A stretch of 11,406 bases of DNA from Bacteroidales bacterium UBA5072 (lineage in GTDB: Bacteria > Bacteroidota > Bacteroidia > Bacteroidales > UBA10428): contig DIAS01000042.1 of NCBI GenBank assembly GCA_002415855.1, positions 1 to 11,406 of the forward strand, given 5' to 3'. Below are positions 1 through 6,619 of this stretch, piece by piece (position 1 is the stretch's first letter; the number at the start of each line of letters is the position of its first letter). The notes beneath the pieces were generated by a model, which did no database searches, had not been told where the DNA came from, and worked only from the letters and a program-made list of their open reading frames with translations. The position numbers and the translations under genes are program-made.

Positions 1-92
1 TTGCCGCCATGGATCTTACGGCAAGAGAAATGAACACCAAGTACAAAGAGACTTCGGAAGGCGGTCTGGCTGTTTCCGTGGTGCTTTGTTAG
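1..92 (+). CDS. 3' end of L-serine ammonia-lyase (serine dehydratase), partial
   Basis: Reading from base 3, the sequence gives about 29 residues ending at TAG 90-92; the rest of the gene lies upstream of the window. The tail contains KYKETSEGGLAVSVVLC. A YKETS-x-GGLA stretch close to the C-terminus is what I recall from single-chain iron-sulfur L-serine dehydratases, which convert L-serine to pyruvate and ammonia. In these enzymes a cysteine close to the end of the chain takes part in Fe-S or active-site chemistry, and here Cys is the last residue. The MFS transporter starts 30 bases downstream on the same strand, so the two may be co-transcribed. The assignment rests on a short tail recognised from memory, so the family is likely but not certain. 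Confidence 0.6.
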   Translation, partial: AAMDLTAREMNTKYKETSEGGLAVSVVLC

Positions 93-122
93 AACACAAC
101 AACAAAGAATAGAACCCGGAAT

Positions 123-1352
123 ATGAGTAAAAACGCGAAAATGGCCACTGGTGCCTGGCTGCTGGCAGCGGTTTATTACTTCTACCAATATACGCTGCGT
201 TCGGCACCTGCGGTGATGATGCCGCAGCTTTCGGAGGCCTTCGGGCTCAGTGCATTGGGCGTGGCCTCCATGGTGGGCTTTTTCTATTACGGATATTCAC
301 CGTTCAGTCTGGTTGCCGGAGCCGCACTCGACCGCCTTGGAACCCGCAGGGTCATTCCCTTCGGAGCCGTTGCTGTTGGTTTAGGAGCACTGCTTTTCAG
401 CTCCGGTAACCAGACTGCCGGCAGTATCGGCAGATTGCTGCAGGGGGCAGGGGGAGTCTTTGCGCTGGTGGGGGCTGTATACATCGCCAGCAGGCACTTT
501 CCTGCATCCCGGGCGGCAACACTGATTGGTGCCACGCAGATGTTCGGAATGGCCGGCGGTTCTGCAGGTCAGTTCGGGGTTGGACCGATGATCAGTGGCG
601 GGGTTTCCTGGCAAACCTTCTGGGTGGGCATGGGCATTACGGGCCTGGTGATCGGTGCCGTGCTTTTTCTGCTGCTGCCCGGGGAAGAAATGGCAAAACC
701 ACGGGAGAACTGGCTGAAAAGCACTTCCGCGGCCATGAAGATCGTATTCAGCAATCCCCAGTCGATCCTCTGCGGCATAATTGCCGGTCTGCTTTTCGTT
801 CCAACGACAATTTTTGATATGGTGTGGGGTGTACGTTTCCTGCAGGATGCGCACGGAATGGACTACGGGACTGCTGTTTTGAGATCGGCAAGTGTTCCGT
901 TCGGATGGATAATAGGATGCCCGCTGCTTGGATTTATTTCTGACCGGATAGGACACCGGAAGCCGGTAATTCTTGGAGGGGCAGCTGTATTGCTCCTATG
1001 TCTGGCATTCATCCTGTTTGGAAGGCCTGGGATTCTTCCTCCTTTCGTCCCGGGATTGATTGCCGGGATTGCTTCCGGCTCAGCCATGCTGACCTACACC
1101 GTGATAAAGGAAGCAAATCCGCCTCACCTGAGCGGTACAGCAACAGGAGTAATTAATTTTATCAACTTCACATTCAGCGCTTTACTGGGACCGGTCTTTG
1201 CATGGTTCCTTACAAGAATATCAGGAGATACGTCGCAGCTGGAGCATAGCAATTACCAGGTTGCATTTCTTCCCTTGCTTCTTGGTGTGCTAATAGCTAT
1301 TCTGCTCACTTTTAGGTTAAAAGAGACCGGAACGGCAAGCGGAAAAGCTTAA
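123..1352 (+). CDS. Major facilitator superfamily (MFS) transporter, 12 TM
   Basis: This 409-residue inner-membrane protein has about twelve hydrophobic segments in two halves, with a hydrophilic central loop near residues 187-205 (GEEMAKPRENW). The MFS motif A signature appears in the loop after TM2 as AGAALDRLGTRR (65-76) and again in the second half as GFISDRIGHRK (270-280), which is typical of a complete duplicated MFS fold. The length is normal for the family. It should be a secondary carrier driven by an ion gradient. The substrate cannot be read from the sequence; the architecture resembles the organic-anion/sugar-phosphate-like branch, and a neighbouring serine dehydratase-like gene hints at a small organic acid or amino-acid product, but that is inference only. 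The ATG at 123 precedes the first hydrophobic segment and has only a weak purine-rich leader. The stop codon overlaps an AAGGAG sequence that could serve the next ORF. Confidence 0.9.
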   Translation: MSKNAKMATGAWLLAAVYYFYQYTLRSAPAVMMPQLSEAFGLSALGVASMVGFFYYGYSPFSLVAGAALDRLGTRRVIPFGAVAVGLGALLFSSGNQTAGSIGRLLQGAGGVFALVGAVYIASRHFPASRAATLIGATQMFGMAGGSAGQFGVGPMISGGVSWQTFWVGMGITGLVIGAVLFLLLPGEEMAKPRENWLKSTSAAMKIVFSNPQSILCGIIAGLLFVPTTIFDMVWGVRFLQDAHGMDYGTAVLRSASVPFGWIIGCPLLGFISDRIGHRKPVILGGAAVLLLCLAFILFGRPGILPPFVPGLIAGIASGSAMLTYTVIKEANPPHLSGTATGVINFINFTFSALLGPVFAWFLTRISGDTSQLEHSNYQVAFLPLLLGVLIAILLTFRLKETGTASGKA

Positions 1353-1365
1353 GGAGAACATTTTC

Positions 1366-1500
1366 ATGAACGATTATTCGCTTGTGCCCAATGCTTGCTC
1401 GTCGAACCTGAAATTCAGCGTTTTCAAAGACCGGGAGGAGAAAACTGGCGACTGGAAGCCTGTGGTCAGATCGAAGGAATCGGCACTTCCCCGCAACTAA
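1366..1500 (+). CDS. Small hypothetical ORF with strong RBS; possible 5' remnant of a broken gene
   Basis: A 44-codon reading frame starts at ATG 1366, with AAGGAG at 1351-1356 ending nine bases before it and overlapping the transporter stop codon. This is the best Shine-Dalgarno arrangement in the window and suggests translational coupling to the transporter. The product begins MNDYSLVPNACSSNLKF, is hydrophilic, has no signal peptide or membrane segment, and ends at TAA 1498-1500. I do not recognise it. Beyond the stop, protein-like sequence appears in a different frame (up to the TAA at 1599-1601, then on to 1703), so this may be the intact start of a gene broken by a frameshift and a nonsense change. 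It could also be a genuine small protein, or chance. Confidence 0.3.
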   Translation: MNDYSLVPNACSSNLKFSVFKDREEKTGDWKPVVRSKESALPRN

Positions 1501-1731
1501 CTGTCAAAGATTCGGTTAGCAAAGTTTCAGCCTGGGTGATCTCCACCAATGAAGAGCTGATGATCGCAAAGCACGCAGGTTCACTGCCGGGACTGGTATA
1601 AACCGTACAGGAGCCTGGGTCGAACGCTATCAGACTGGAACTTGGATCAATAGAACATCATTTGCATCAGGATGTCGCAAATGAATTTTCTCGTCTGGAT
1701 TAATTGGTGTATTTTCGCGCCAAAAATTACC
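1501..1731 (+). other. Stretch without a supported gene; possible decayed coding sequence
   Basis: No intact gene is visible on either strand. In the frame of the upstream transporter, readable sequence runs to TAA 1599-1601 and then continues with an ordinary-looking protein composition (VQEPGSNAIRLELGS and onward) to TAA 1701-1703. The nine-base word AGCCTGGGT occurs twice, at 1529-1537 and 1612-1620. A loose resemblance to parts of a cobalamin riboswitch (CCCGCAACT near 1490) does not extend to the full consensus. The most economical reading is a degraded gene or a leader for the thioredoxin gene at 1732; neither is proven. Confidence 0.3.
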
Positions 1732-2286
1732 ATGAATATAATTAAATTACATCCCGTTGTTGTGGTTATTGCCATGCTGATAGCTTATGGTTGTACCCAA
1801 AGCAAGCCGGCTGAGAACAAAACCATTCCGTCGGTAGTTGTTGGTTTGGAGATCGGAAACAGGGCTCCGGATTTGGCAGGTCCGTCGCCCGACGGCAAAA
1901 CCATAAATTTGTCCTCCCTGCGCGGAAAACTTGTGCTGATTGATTTCTGGGCATCGTGGTGCATGCCTTGCAGGATGGAAAACCCGAACCTGGTGCAAAC
2001 CTACAATGTCTACAAAGATAAAAAGTTCAAAGGGGGTGATGGTTTTGCAATTTACAGCGTTTCACTCGATCTGAGCAAAGATGCCTGGATATCGGCAATC
2101 AAGAACGACGGACTGGCTTGGGACACACATATAAGTGACCTGCAGGGCTGGAAATCCTTACCGGCATCTACCTATCAGATCATGTCGATCCCTTCCAATC
2201 TTCTTATCGATGGCAATGGCATCATTCTTGCAAAAAATCTTCGTGCCGAAGCACTCTCGCATGCCATTGACGCACTAGTGGAGTAA
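1732..2286 (+). CDS. TlpA/ResA-like thioredoxin-fold lipoprotein
   Basis: The likely start is ATG 1732, giving 184 residues. It opens with a lipoprotein signal: Lys5, a hydrophobic core, then a lipobox A-Y-G-C with Cys21 as the lipidated residue. An in-frame ATG at 1672 would put 20 extra residues ahead of the signal peptide and is unlikely. The mature part begins with a hydrophilic linker, followed by a TlpA/AhpC-TSA-type thioredoxin domain (GNRAPDLAGPSPDGK, then IDFWASWCMPC). The WCMPC redox site places Cys77 and Cys80 in the active site, and SIPSN near residue 154 supplies the cis-proline. It probably acts on the periplasmic side as a thiol-disulfide reductase for extracytoplasmic proteins, perhaps in cytochrome c maturation or oxidative protection. 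No acidic surface-export motif follows Cys21. The gene stands alone, with long spacers on both sides. Confidence 0.88.
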   Translation: MNIIKLHPVVVVIAMLIAYGCTQSKPAENKTIPSVVVGLEIGNRAPDLAGPSPDGKTINLSSLRGKLVLIDFWASWCMPCRMENPNLVQTYNVYKDKKFKGGDGFAIYSVSLDLSKDAWISAIKNDGLAWDTHISDLQGWKSLPASTYQIMSIPSNLLIDGNGIILAKNLRAEALSHAIDALVE

Positions 2287-2352
2287 TCCCGGGTTTTTTT
2301 TCGGATGGAGGTTGGAAACTGGGACAAACCAACCGGATATGCGGCCTGTATC

Positions 2353-2385
2353 CTGTCAAAATGTCGTTTAATATGACATTGGCAG
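2353..2385 (+). promoter_or_regulatory. Inverted repeat (operator-like) overlapping the grpE promoter
   Basis: The left arm CTGTCA-aa-ATGTC (2353-2365) pairs with the right arm GACAT-TGGCAG (2375-2385) across a nine-base spacer. Pairing covers five inner base pairs and six outer pairs (one of them T-G), with two unpaired A residues in the left arm. The core reads TGTC-N9-GACA. The right arm covers the -24 element of the sigma-54-type promoter, so a protein bound here would touch or block the polymerase. This is not the CIRCE (HrcA) consensus. A hairpin in a transcript starting further upstream is the alternative. Confidence 0.5.
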
Positions 2386-2395
2386 GTATTTTGCG
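2380..2395 (+). promoter_or_regulatory. Sigma-54 (RpoN) type -24/-12 promoter for grpE-dnaJ
   Basis: TGGCAGGTATTTTGCG fits the RpoN pattern TGGCAc-N5-TTGCa. The invariant GG (2381-2382) and GC (2393-2394) are in the exact relative spacing, preceded by T as in the YTGGCA consensus. The deviations are G for C after TGGCA and G for A/T after TTGC. The predicted start of transcription is near 2406, about 39 bases before the grpE ATG, which leaves a normal leader. A promoter of this class needs an AAA+ activator of the NtrC type. The call is from sequence match only. Confidence 0.55.
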
Positions 2396-2444
2396 GAAGG
2401 AATTAACACCTGGATTGCAGTTGACTTAAAAATTATACATCGAA

Positions 2445-3017
2445 ATGACTGGAAAGGAACACAAAGAAGAAATGAAACAGGATGCTGCTGTTAAGAAGAA
2501 GCATACTACCGGGCATCCTGGCAAGACAAAAGCAGAAGCCGGGCATCCCGAAAAACATAAGCTGGAAGAAGAATTAAAAGCCTCCGAGGAAAAAGTCAAA
2601 GAGCTACATGACAAATACCTGCGTTTGTCGGCCGAATTCGACAATTACAGGAAACGTACGTTGAAAGAAAAGGCGGAAATGGTTAAAACAGCTTCTGAAG
2701 GTGTTTTGGAGAAGTTCATACCTTTTGTGGATGACATAGAAAGGGGACTGAATGCCATGAACACCTCCCAGGACATGGATGCGGTTAAGCAGGGCATGAA
2801 CCTGATCTATAGCCGGTTTAGGGATTTTCTGACAAACAATGGCGTTAAGGAGATAGAAGCGATGAATCAGGAATTCAATACGGACCTGCACGAAGCCGTG
2901 ACAAAAATACCGACTACAGAGGAAGATTTGAAAGGCAAGGTTGTAGATGTGATTCAAAAGGGTTATTACCTGCACGACAAGGTGATCAGGTATCCCAAGG
3001 TAGTGGTTGGTGAATAA
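2445..3017 (+). CDS. grpE: GrpE, nucleotide exchange factor of DnaK
   Basis: GrpE is a cytoplasmic homodimer that releases ADP from the DnaK ATPase domain and so resets the Hsp70 cycle. The 190-residue product has the family layout. A charged, disordered N-terminus is followed by a long coiled coil (about 36-95) containing the conserved KYLRLSAEFDNYRKR stretch. A four-helix dimer region (about 95-140) follows, then the C-terminal beta domain with DLHEAV and the terminal GYYLHDKVIRYPKVVV. An in-frame ATG at 2472 has an AAGAAGAA leader and is a possible alternative start. The N-terminus holds a ten-residue tandem repeat (residues 22-31 and 32-41). dnaJ follows after nine bases, so the two form an operon behind the sigma-54-type promoter. 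dnaK is not in the window, as is common in this phylum. Confidence 0.95.
   Translation: MTGKEHKEEMKQDAAVKKKHTTGHPGKTKAEAGHPEKHKLEEELKASEEKVKELHDKYLRLSAEFDNYRKRTLKEKAEMVKTASEGVLEKFIPFVDDIERGLNAMNTSQDMDAVKQGMNLIYSRFRDFLTNNGVKEIEAMNQEFNTDLHEAVTKIPTTEEDLKGKVVDVIQKGYYLHDKVIRYPKVVVGE
2508..2567 (+). repeat. 30-base tandem duplication inside grpE
   Basis: Two adjacent 30-base units encode TGHPGKTKAE and AGHPEKHKLE. Both contain CCGGGCATCC (2509-2518 and 2539-2548) exactly 30 bases apart. The duplication is in frame and falls in the disordered N-terminal region ahead of the coiled coil, so it should be tolerated. Confidence 0.7.
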
Positions 3018-3026
3018 AGAAATAAA

Positions 3027-4187
3027 ATGGCAAAACGCGATTTTTACGAGATTCTTGAAGTATCCAAAACGGCTACACCTGAGGAGATCAAGAAAGCTTA
3101 CCGGCAGCAGGCACTGAAGTATCATCCCGACCGTAATCCCGGAGATAAAGCTTCTGAAGAAAAATTCAAAGAGGCGGCGGAGGCATACGAAGTGCTTAGC
3201 GACCCCCAGAAAAAGGCGAGATATGACCAATTCGGTCATGCCGGCGTCAGCGGGGCAGCAGGAGGCGGCTATGGTGCAGACGGGATGACCATGGAAGACA
3301 TCTTTTCTCATTTCGGGGATATTTTCAGTGATCTTGGATTCGGTGGTTTCGGCGGATTTACATCCAGAGGTGGTGGCAGGGGTTCACGGCATGTTGCCAA
3401 AGGGACCAACCTGCGTGTCAAGGTTAAGCTGAACCTCCAGGAGATAGAAAAGGGCGTAGAAAAGAAACTCAAAGTATCAAAATACATAACCTGTGATGAG
3501 TGCTCAGGTACCGGTGCAAAAGGCGGAAGTGCATACAGTACTTGCGGAACATGCCGCGGCGCAGGAAGAGTAACACGGGTTACCAACACTTTCCTGGGCC
3601 AGATGTCCACTACCCAGGTTTGTCCGGCCTGCAACGGCGAAGGAAAAACCATTACCAACAAATGCGGTAAATGCTCCGGCGAGGGTGTCATGCGGGGAGA
3701 AGAGGTGATCTCCGTTAAGATACCGGCAGGTGTAGCCGAAGGCATGCAGCTTTCTGTTTCCGGGAAAGGCAATGCAGCCAGGCGTGGCGGGATAAACGGC
3801 GATTTGCTTGTCATTATTGAAGAGGAGCAGCATCAGGAGCTGCTCAGGGATGGGAATGACCTGCTCTACAATCTCTACGTTTCATTTGCTCAGGCGTCGC
3901 TGGGTGCCCAGGTTGAAATACCCACGCTCGACGGTAAGGTAAAGATCAGGATCGAACCGGGAACGCAACCCGGAAAAATATTACGCCTGAGGGGGAAGGG
4001 GCTTCCCGAAGTTAACAATTACGGGAAAGGGGATTTGCTGGTCAGTATCAATGTCTGGATTCCCAAAAGCCTGAGTAAGGAGGAACGCAAAATACTCGAA
4101 AAGCTTGATGAATCGCAGAATTTCAAACCGAATCCGGGAAGCACGGACCGAAATTTCTTCGACAGGATGAAGAACTATTTTGAGTAA
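3027..4187 (+). CDS. dnaJ: DnaJ (Hsp40), DnaK co-chaperone
   Basis: This is a complete type I J-protein of 386 residues, the usual length. The J domain occupies residues 1-70 with the HPD triad at 33-35, which triggers ATP hydrolysis by DnaK. A Gly/Phe-rich linker runs from about 72 to 120. The zinc region carries all four CxxCxGxG repeats (Cys156/159, 173/176, 199/202 and 213/216) and so can bind two zinc ions. The two C-terminal substrate-binding beta domains and a dimerisation tail follow, with the typical GDLLV motifs near residues 270 and 335. No key residue is missing. It delivers unfolded clients to DnaK in the cytoplasm and works with GrpE, whose gene ends nine bases upstream and whose promoter it presumably shares. 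No obvious terminator follows. Confidence 0.97.
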   Translation: MAKRDFYEILEVSKTATPEEIKKAYRQQALKYHPDRNPGDKASEEKFKEAAEAYEVLSDPQKKARYDQFGHAGVSGAAGGGYGADGMTMEDIFSHFGDIFSDLGFGGFGGFTSRGGGRGSRHVAKGTNLRVKVKLNLQEIEKGVEKKLKVSKYITCDECSGTGAKGGSAYSTCGTCRGAGRVTRVTNTFLGQMSTTQVCPACNGEGKTITNKCGKCSGEGVMRGEEVISVKIPAGVAEGMQLSVSGKGNAARRGGINGDLLVIIEEEQHQELLRDGNDLLYNLYVSFAQASLGAQVEIPTLDGKVKIRIEPGTQPGKILRLRGKGLPEVNNYGKGDLLVSINVWIPKSLSKEERKILEKLDESQNFKPNPGSTDRNFFDRMKNYFE

Positions 4188-4235
4188 TTGCATAAATTAG
4201 GCTCCGACATCAATACAACCTATCGATAACCCAAT

Positions 4236-5177
4236 ATGTACCTTTTTACTGCAAGCAATATCGTTAAACGATATACCAATCACCTGGCACTGGACCGCGT
4301 AACCATGAATGTTCCAGAAGGAACAATCTACGGCTTGCTCGGACCCAACGGCGCCGGAAAAACCACCCTTTTAAGGATCATTAACCAAATCACAGCTCCC
4401 GATGAGGGAGAACTGTTTTTCACCGGCCGCAGGTTCAAGCCCAGGGATGTGACCAGCATCGGCTATCTGCCGGAGGAGCGGGGCCTGTACAAGAAAATGA
4501 AGGTTGGAGAACAGGCCTTGTACCTTGCTCAGCTCAAGGGGATGAGCAAATCCGAGGCCATGAGCAAACTGAGATACTGGTTTACAAAGTTTGAAATTCA
4601 GGCCTGGTGGGACAAAAAGGTGGAAGAACTTTCCAAGGGGATGCAGCAGAAGGTACAGTTTGTAACCACCATCCTGCATCAACCCAAACTGCTGATCTTT
4701 GATGAACCCTTCAGCGGTTTTGATCCCATCAATTCCAACCTGCTGAAAAACGAGATCCTGGAACTCAGGAAGAACGGATCTACCATTATCTTCTCCACCC
4801 ATGATATGGGTTCGGTTGAGGAATTGTGCGACAATATAACCCTGATCAACAAATCCAGGACCATCCTTGAAGGTGCTGTGCATGATATCAAGATGAGTTA
4901 CAAATCGAACATGTTTGAGATCGGCTTTCACGGTGATCCTGAAGCAGTTTTGAATAAGCTCAACGGGAACTGCCAGGTTGTGGATCAGCATGTGGAAAGG
5001 ACAAATCATTTTGTGAAGATCAAAGCAGAAAAGAATCTTTCCGGGAATGACATGCTCAATCTGATCTTACCCGTTGCAAGCGTAACATCGTTCAATGAGA
5101 TCATCCCCACCATGAACGAGATCTTCATTAGAGTTGTCGAAGCCCAAAACCAGCAAATTCCTGTCAATCATGAATAA
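4236..5177 (+). CDS. ABC exporter ATP-binding subunit (NatA-like, C-terminal DUF4162-type domain)
   Basis: This 313-residue ATPase powers the ABC-2 permease encoded directly downstream. Its motifs are in order: Walker A GPNGAGKTT (36-44), Q-loop region near 51, ABC signature in the variant form LSKGMQQ (132-138), Walker B LLIFDEP with catalytic Glu157, D-loop GFD (161-163), and switch His189 in STHD. After about residue 215 comes an accessory C-terminal domain of the DUF4162 kind, found in NatA-like subunits. The product should sit on the cytoplasmic face of the inner membrane as a dimer. The substrate is unknown; NatAB-type systems are linked to sodium or drug export, but that cannot be inferred here. 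The stop codon overlaps the permease start by eight bases (ATGAATAA), which indicates translational coupling. Confidence 0.93.
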   Translation: MYLFTASNIVKRYTNHLALDRVTMNVPEGTIYGLLGPNGAGKTTLLRIINQITAPDEGELFFTGRRFKPRDVTSIGYLPEERGLYKKMKVGEQALYLAQLKGMSKSEAMSKLRYWFTKFEIQAWWDKKVEELSKGMQQKVQFVTTILHQPKLLIFDEPFSGFDPINSNLLKNEILELRKNGSTIIFSTHDMGSVEELCDNITLINKSRTILEGAVHDIKMSYKSNMFEIGFHGDPEAVLNKLNGNCQVVDQHVERTNHFVKIKAEKNLSGNDMLNLILPVASVTSFNEIIPTMNEIFIRVVEAQNQQIPVNHE

Positions 5178-6558
5178 AATAAGCCTGATCATCTGGCGTG
5201 AATACCTGACAAGGATCAGGAAGAAATCCTTTATCATTATGACGATCCTCGGACCGGTGCTTTTCGCTGCGCTGATCGTACTGCCGGGCTGGTTTGCCCA
5301 GGTGGAGGACAGGGAGGTTCAGGAGATTGCCGTTGTGGAATATGATGCCACCAACCAGCCGGTTCCTGATTCGCTGCAATTTTTCAGGAATGTTATACCC
5401 GATAAATCGAACATAAAATTCACCTACCTGAACAACACCAGTCTCCCTGTCATTCTGAAAACATATGAAGCCTCACAATACGACGGCGTGCTTTTCCTTC
5501 CCCAGACCCTCATTTCGGCAGGCAGCCAGGCCACGGTCGAATTCTATTATCGGAAAACTCCCAGCATGGGCATGGAAGAGCACATTTCCAAATCACTCGA
5601 GAAATTTCTGTTCTCCAACAAACTGATTGCCAAGAATGTATCCACCGATGTAATCCAATCGCTCGAAACGAGGATCAACCTGAACAGGATCAACTGGAAA
5701 AACTGGCCAAACAAACAGGAGGACGCCACGGATGTCAAGCGGGGTCTCGGCTATGTAGGGGGATTCCTGGTGTACATTTTCATATTTATGTTTGGCGCCC
5801 AGGTAATGCGGGGCGTGCTCGAAGAAAAGACCAGCCGGATCGTTGAGGTTATCGTGTCCTCTGTAAGCCCCTTTCAGCTTATGATGGGAAAGATCATCGG
5901 GATTGGCCTTATCGGACTCACACAGTTTGTCGCGTGGCTCATCCTTACCTTTGGCATTGCCACTGTTGCCCAGGAAGTTTTTCTTCCGAAACCGGCAGCA
6001 CCGGTCACGCATCAGGTTGCCCCGTCAGATTTTATGAGTGGCACGCAGGTGTCAGCTGCTGAACCGATGTCGAACCCGGCAGCCAACAAGGAACAGGCTG
6101 CAGAGTTATTCAATGGCATCAAAAGACAGTTCGGTCAGATCAATATCGTTTTGGTCATTGCTGCCTTCCTGTTCTATTTCCTGGGGGGATATATCCTTTA
6201 CGGGTCTCTCTTTGCAGCAATCGGGGCGGCGGTAGATAATGAAACCGATACCCAGCAGTTCATGTTCCCCATTACCATACCCCTGATCCTGGGATTGTTT
6301 GTTATGATCAACTCATTCATCAATCCTTCGGGAAAGCTGGCTATTTGGTTTTCCCTCATTCCGCTGACTTCTCCGATAGTAATGATGGCCCGTATCCCAT
6401 TTGATGTGCCGCTGACGCAATTACTGGCATCAGCTGCACTGCTGATTTTGACCTTCCTGGGTACTACCTGGCTGGCAGCCAAGATTTACAGAACAGGAAT
6501 TCTAATGTATGGGAAAAAGGTGTCTTACAGAGAATTATGGAAATGGATTAAATATTAA
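5170..6558 (+). CDS. ABC-2 family permease (NatB-like)
   Basis: Translation most likely starts at ATG 5170, giving 462 residues and overlapping the ATPase stop by eight bases. A TTG at 5134 would add twelve residues inside the neighbour and is less likely. One TM helix (about 21-42) is followed by a large extracytoplasmic domain (about 43-215), then a cluster of five or so TM helices. The cytoplasmic loop EEKTSRIVEVIVSS followed by SPFQLMMGK is the signature of NatB/ABC-2 permeases, and DNETDTQQ lies between later helices. A low-complexity Pro/Ala-rich insert near 277-325 separates TM3 from TM4. With the upstream ATPase it forms a two-subunit exporter, probably two ATPases and two permeases. 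The substrate cannot be read from the sequence. Confidence 0.92.
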   Translation: MNKISLIIWREYLTRIRKKSFIIMTILGPVLFAALIVLPGWFAQVEDREVQEIAVVEYDATNQPVPDSLQFFRNVIPDKSNIKFTYLNNTSLPVILKTYEASQYDGVLFLPQTLISAGSQATVEFYYRKTPSMGMEEHISKSLEKFLFSNKLIAKNVSTDVIQSLETRINLNRINWKNWPNKQEDATDVKRGLGYVGGFLVYIFIFMFGAQVMRGVLEEKTSRIVEVIVSSVSPFQLMMGKIIGIGLIGLTQFVAWLILTFGIATVAQEVFLPKPAAPVTHQVAPSDFMSGTQVSAAEPMSNPAANKEQAAELFNGIKRQFGQINIVLVIAAFLFYFLGGYILYGSLFAAIGAAVDNETDTQQFMFPITIPLILGLFVMINSFINPSGKLAIWFSLIPLTSPIVMMARIPFDVPLTQLLASAALLILTFLGTTWLAAKIYRTGILMYGKKVSYRELWKWIKY

Positions 6559-6569
6559 CAAAAAATCTT

Positions 6570-6577
6570 TACTTTAG
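6570..6577 (+). promoter_or_regulatory. Possible Bacteroidota-type -7 element upstream of ppx/gppA-like gene
   Basis: TACTTTAG matches seven of eight bases of the Bacteroidota housekeeping -7 motif TAnnTTTG. It lies in the 61-base gap before the Ppx/GppA gene, behind an A-rich run. No convincing TTTG -33 element stands about 20 bases upstream, so the call is weak. If real, it would separate the ppx/gppA-regulator pair from the ABC genes. Confidence 0.28.
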
Positions 6578-6619
6578 CGCAATTAACCCTGAAAATTCCT
6601 GATCCATCATTTCTGTAAA

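Noticed and set aside
1440..1640. Possible cobalamin riboswitch (CCCGCAACT, AGCCTGGGT words)
   Set aside because: The words are in roughly the right style but the full box set and spacing are absent, and the downstream gene is a thioredoxin lipoprotein rather than a B12-related gene.
1686..1717. Possible Bacteroidota promoter (TTTT, then TATTTTCG) before the thioredoxin gene
   Set aside because: Both elements deviate from consensus and the sequence is AT-rich, so a chance match is likely.
2288..2301. CCCGGG followed by eight T after the thioredoxin gene as an intrinsic terminator
   Set aside because: CCCGGG has no loop and cannot form a stable hairpin by itself; flanking bases do not extend the stem convincingly.
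2310..2334. GGTTGG...CCAACC inverted repeat after the thioredoxin gene
   Set aside because: It is a six-base stem with a 13-base loop and no T-run; too weak to call a terminator or operator.
2604..3311. 235-codon minus-strand open frame across grpE and the start of dnaJ
   Set aside because: It is a shadow of two strongly supported genes on the plus strand, with composition unlike a real protein.
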